64,000 nt of DNA. Origin: Hysterangium stoloniferum (lineage: Eukaryota; Basidiomycota; Agaricomycetes; Hysterangiales; Hysterangiaceae). Shown piece by piece: positions 63,632 to 64,000 of this stretch. The translations under genes were made by a program, and so were the position numbers. Where the stretch lies: positions 105,332-169,331 of the forward strand of contig WHVD01000169.1 in the NCBI GenBank assembly GCA_015178975.1, given 5' to 3'. Numbering within the stretch: the first letter of the stretch is position 1; each line of letters opens with the position of its first letter. The notes below the pieces were generated by a model. The model ran no database searches, was not told the origin of the DNA, and saw only the letters and a list, made by a program, of their open reading frames with translations.

Positions 63632-64000
63632 TGTTAAGAACTGAAAACTGACTAATGTCGGTGGCCAACAGGGACCGATCGGAAGGACTTAGCTTCAGCT
63701 TATGTGCTGCGCCCTCGCAAATATCCGTAGGGTGTCCTTAAATTTCGGGGGTGAAGACCAATCCTAACAAGTACCTTTCGGTGTGATACCAATCGGAATC
63801 GAAGGACAAGTCGAGCGTCGGGCCAAGGGGTCGGGGCCGGAAGTGGGCGAGCGCACGCGAAGGCGGATGGGGGGATTCTGAGTATGAGACTGATACAGGC
63901 GTATGAGGGTATTCTGAGTCGATATTCTGATTGCCTAGTAACTACAACTACAGCGGGTTCATATACAAGTAACAGGCGTCTGGAAAATACTAATGGGGAG
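63632..64000 (-). repeat. 5' LTR of Gypsy E, 369 bp visible
   Basis: Matches 56642-57010 of the 3' LTR with a handful of substitutions and small indels. Hairpin at 63691-63713. The internal side reads CTTAACA-GTATATTCTGATTTC. Confidence 0.9.

Larger units (their letters stand above)
56642..64000 (-). mobile_element. Ty3/gypsy chromovirus E, nearly complete, 5' LTR cut by window end
   Basis: 3' LTR 56642-57361, polypurine tract AAAAGGGGAGATAC just inside it, chromodomain-bearing pol, gag, and the 5' LTR from 63632 onward. Few lesions and high CpG content indicate a young copy. Between pol and the 3' LTR lies a gene on the opposite strand. The outer end of the 5' LTR is beyond the window, so the target duplication is untested. 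Confidence 0.93.

Overview
The window is a transposable-element graveyard in a filamentous fungus, most likely a mushroom-forming basidiomycete (Agaricomycetes). Evidence: ~50-nt GT..AG introns, Ty3/gypsy chromoviruses with C-terminal chromodomains, an Ngaro/DIRS tyrosine-recombinase retrotransposon, a KDZ-type transposase remnant, Tc1-like DNA transposons, and one ordinary single-copy host gene, an APH/protein-kinase-like phosphotransferase at 33597-34990. The identification is by family content only; no species marker is present.

Layout. 1-3885: 3' part of Gypsy element A (pol, a small accessory ORF, 3' LTR). 4300-8296: composite Copia element on the minus strand (151-bp LTRs, TCATA target duplication) containing a foreign Copia RT-RNase H piece and a second LTR. 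8.3-11.7 kb: old LTR-derived repeats and a 198-bp tandem repeat. 11.7-16.5 kb: retroelement gag-protease fragment split by Tc1-1 (12030-15223), which is itself split by a gag-only Copia element (13014-14614). 16.5-19.4 kb: old minus-strand LTR split by an 826-bp solo LTR and by Tc1-2 (17824-19429). 20.2-28.5 kb: gag of Gypsy C, split by complete Gypsy B (20610-27550, GTTCC duplication), which carries a 1442-bp solo LTR. 28.5-33.6 kb: two copies of a PIF/Harbinger-like MITE, a 746-bp TIR element carrying a non-TE reading frame, a 42-bp satellite and an 839-bp solo LTR. 33.6-37.1 kb: the host gene, intergenic DNA and a Copia solo LTR. 37.1-51 kb: LTR and gag of Gypsy D, split by the Ngaro element (37350-42474), by Copia C (43282-47950) and probably by Tc1-3 (49004-50751), which is itself split by a 206-bp LTR-ended insert bearing a tRNA-like gene. 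51-56.6 kb: LTR relics and the KDZ remnant. 56642-64000: Gypsy E on the minus strand, nearly complete, with an oppositely oriented spliced Zn2Cys6-type gene between pol and the 3' LTR.

The genes act in separate retroelement life cycles, not one pathway. Three themes connect them. First, most coding lesions are single in-frame TGA codons where the family expects Arg (CGA), and LTR pairs differ mainly at CpG, which points to RIP-like or methylation-driven C-to-T decay. Second, LTRs from several gypsy families share a 23-nt hairpin with compensatory base changes at a constant distance from the LTR end. Third, the nesting order gives a relative insertion history. Boundaries given with target duplications and matching LTR lengths are firm; relics without them are approximate.
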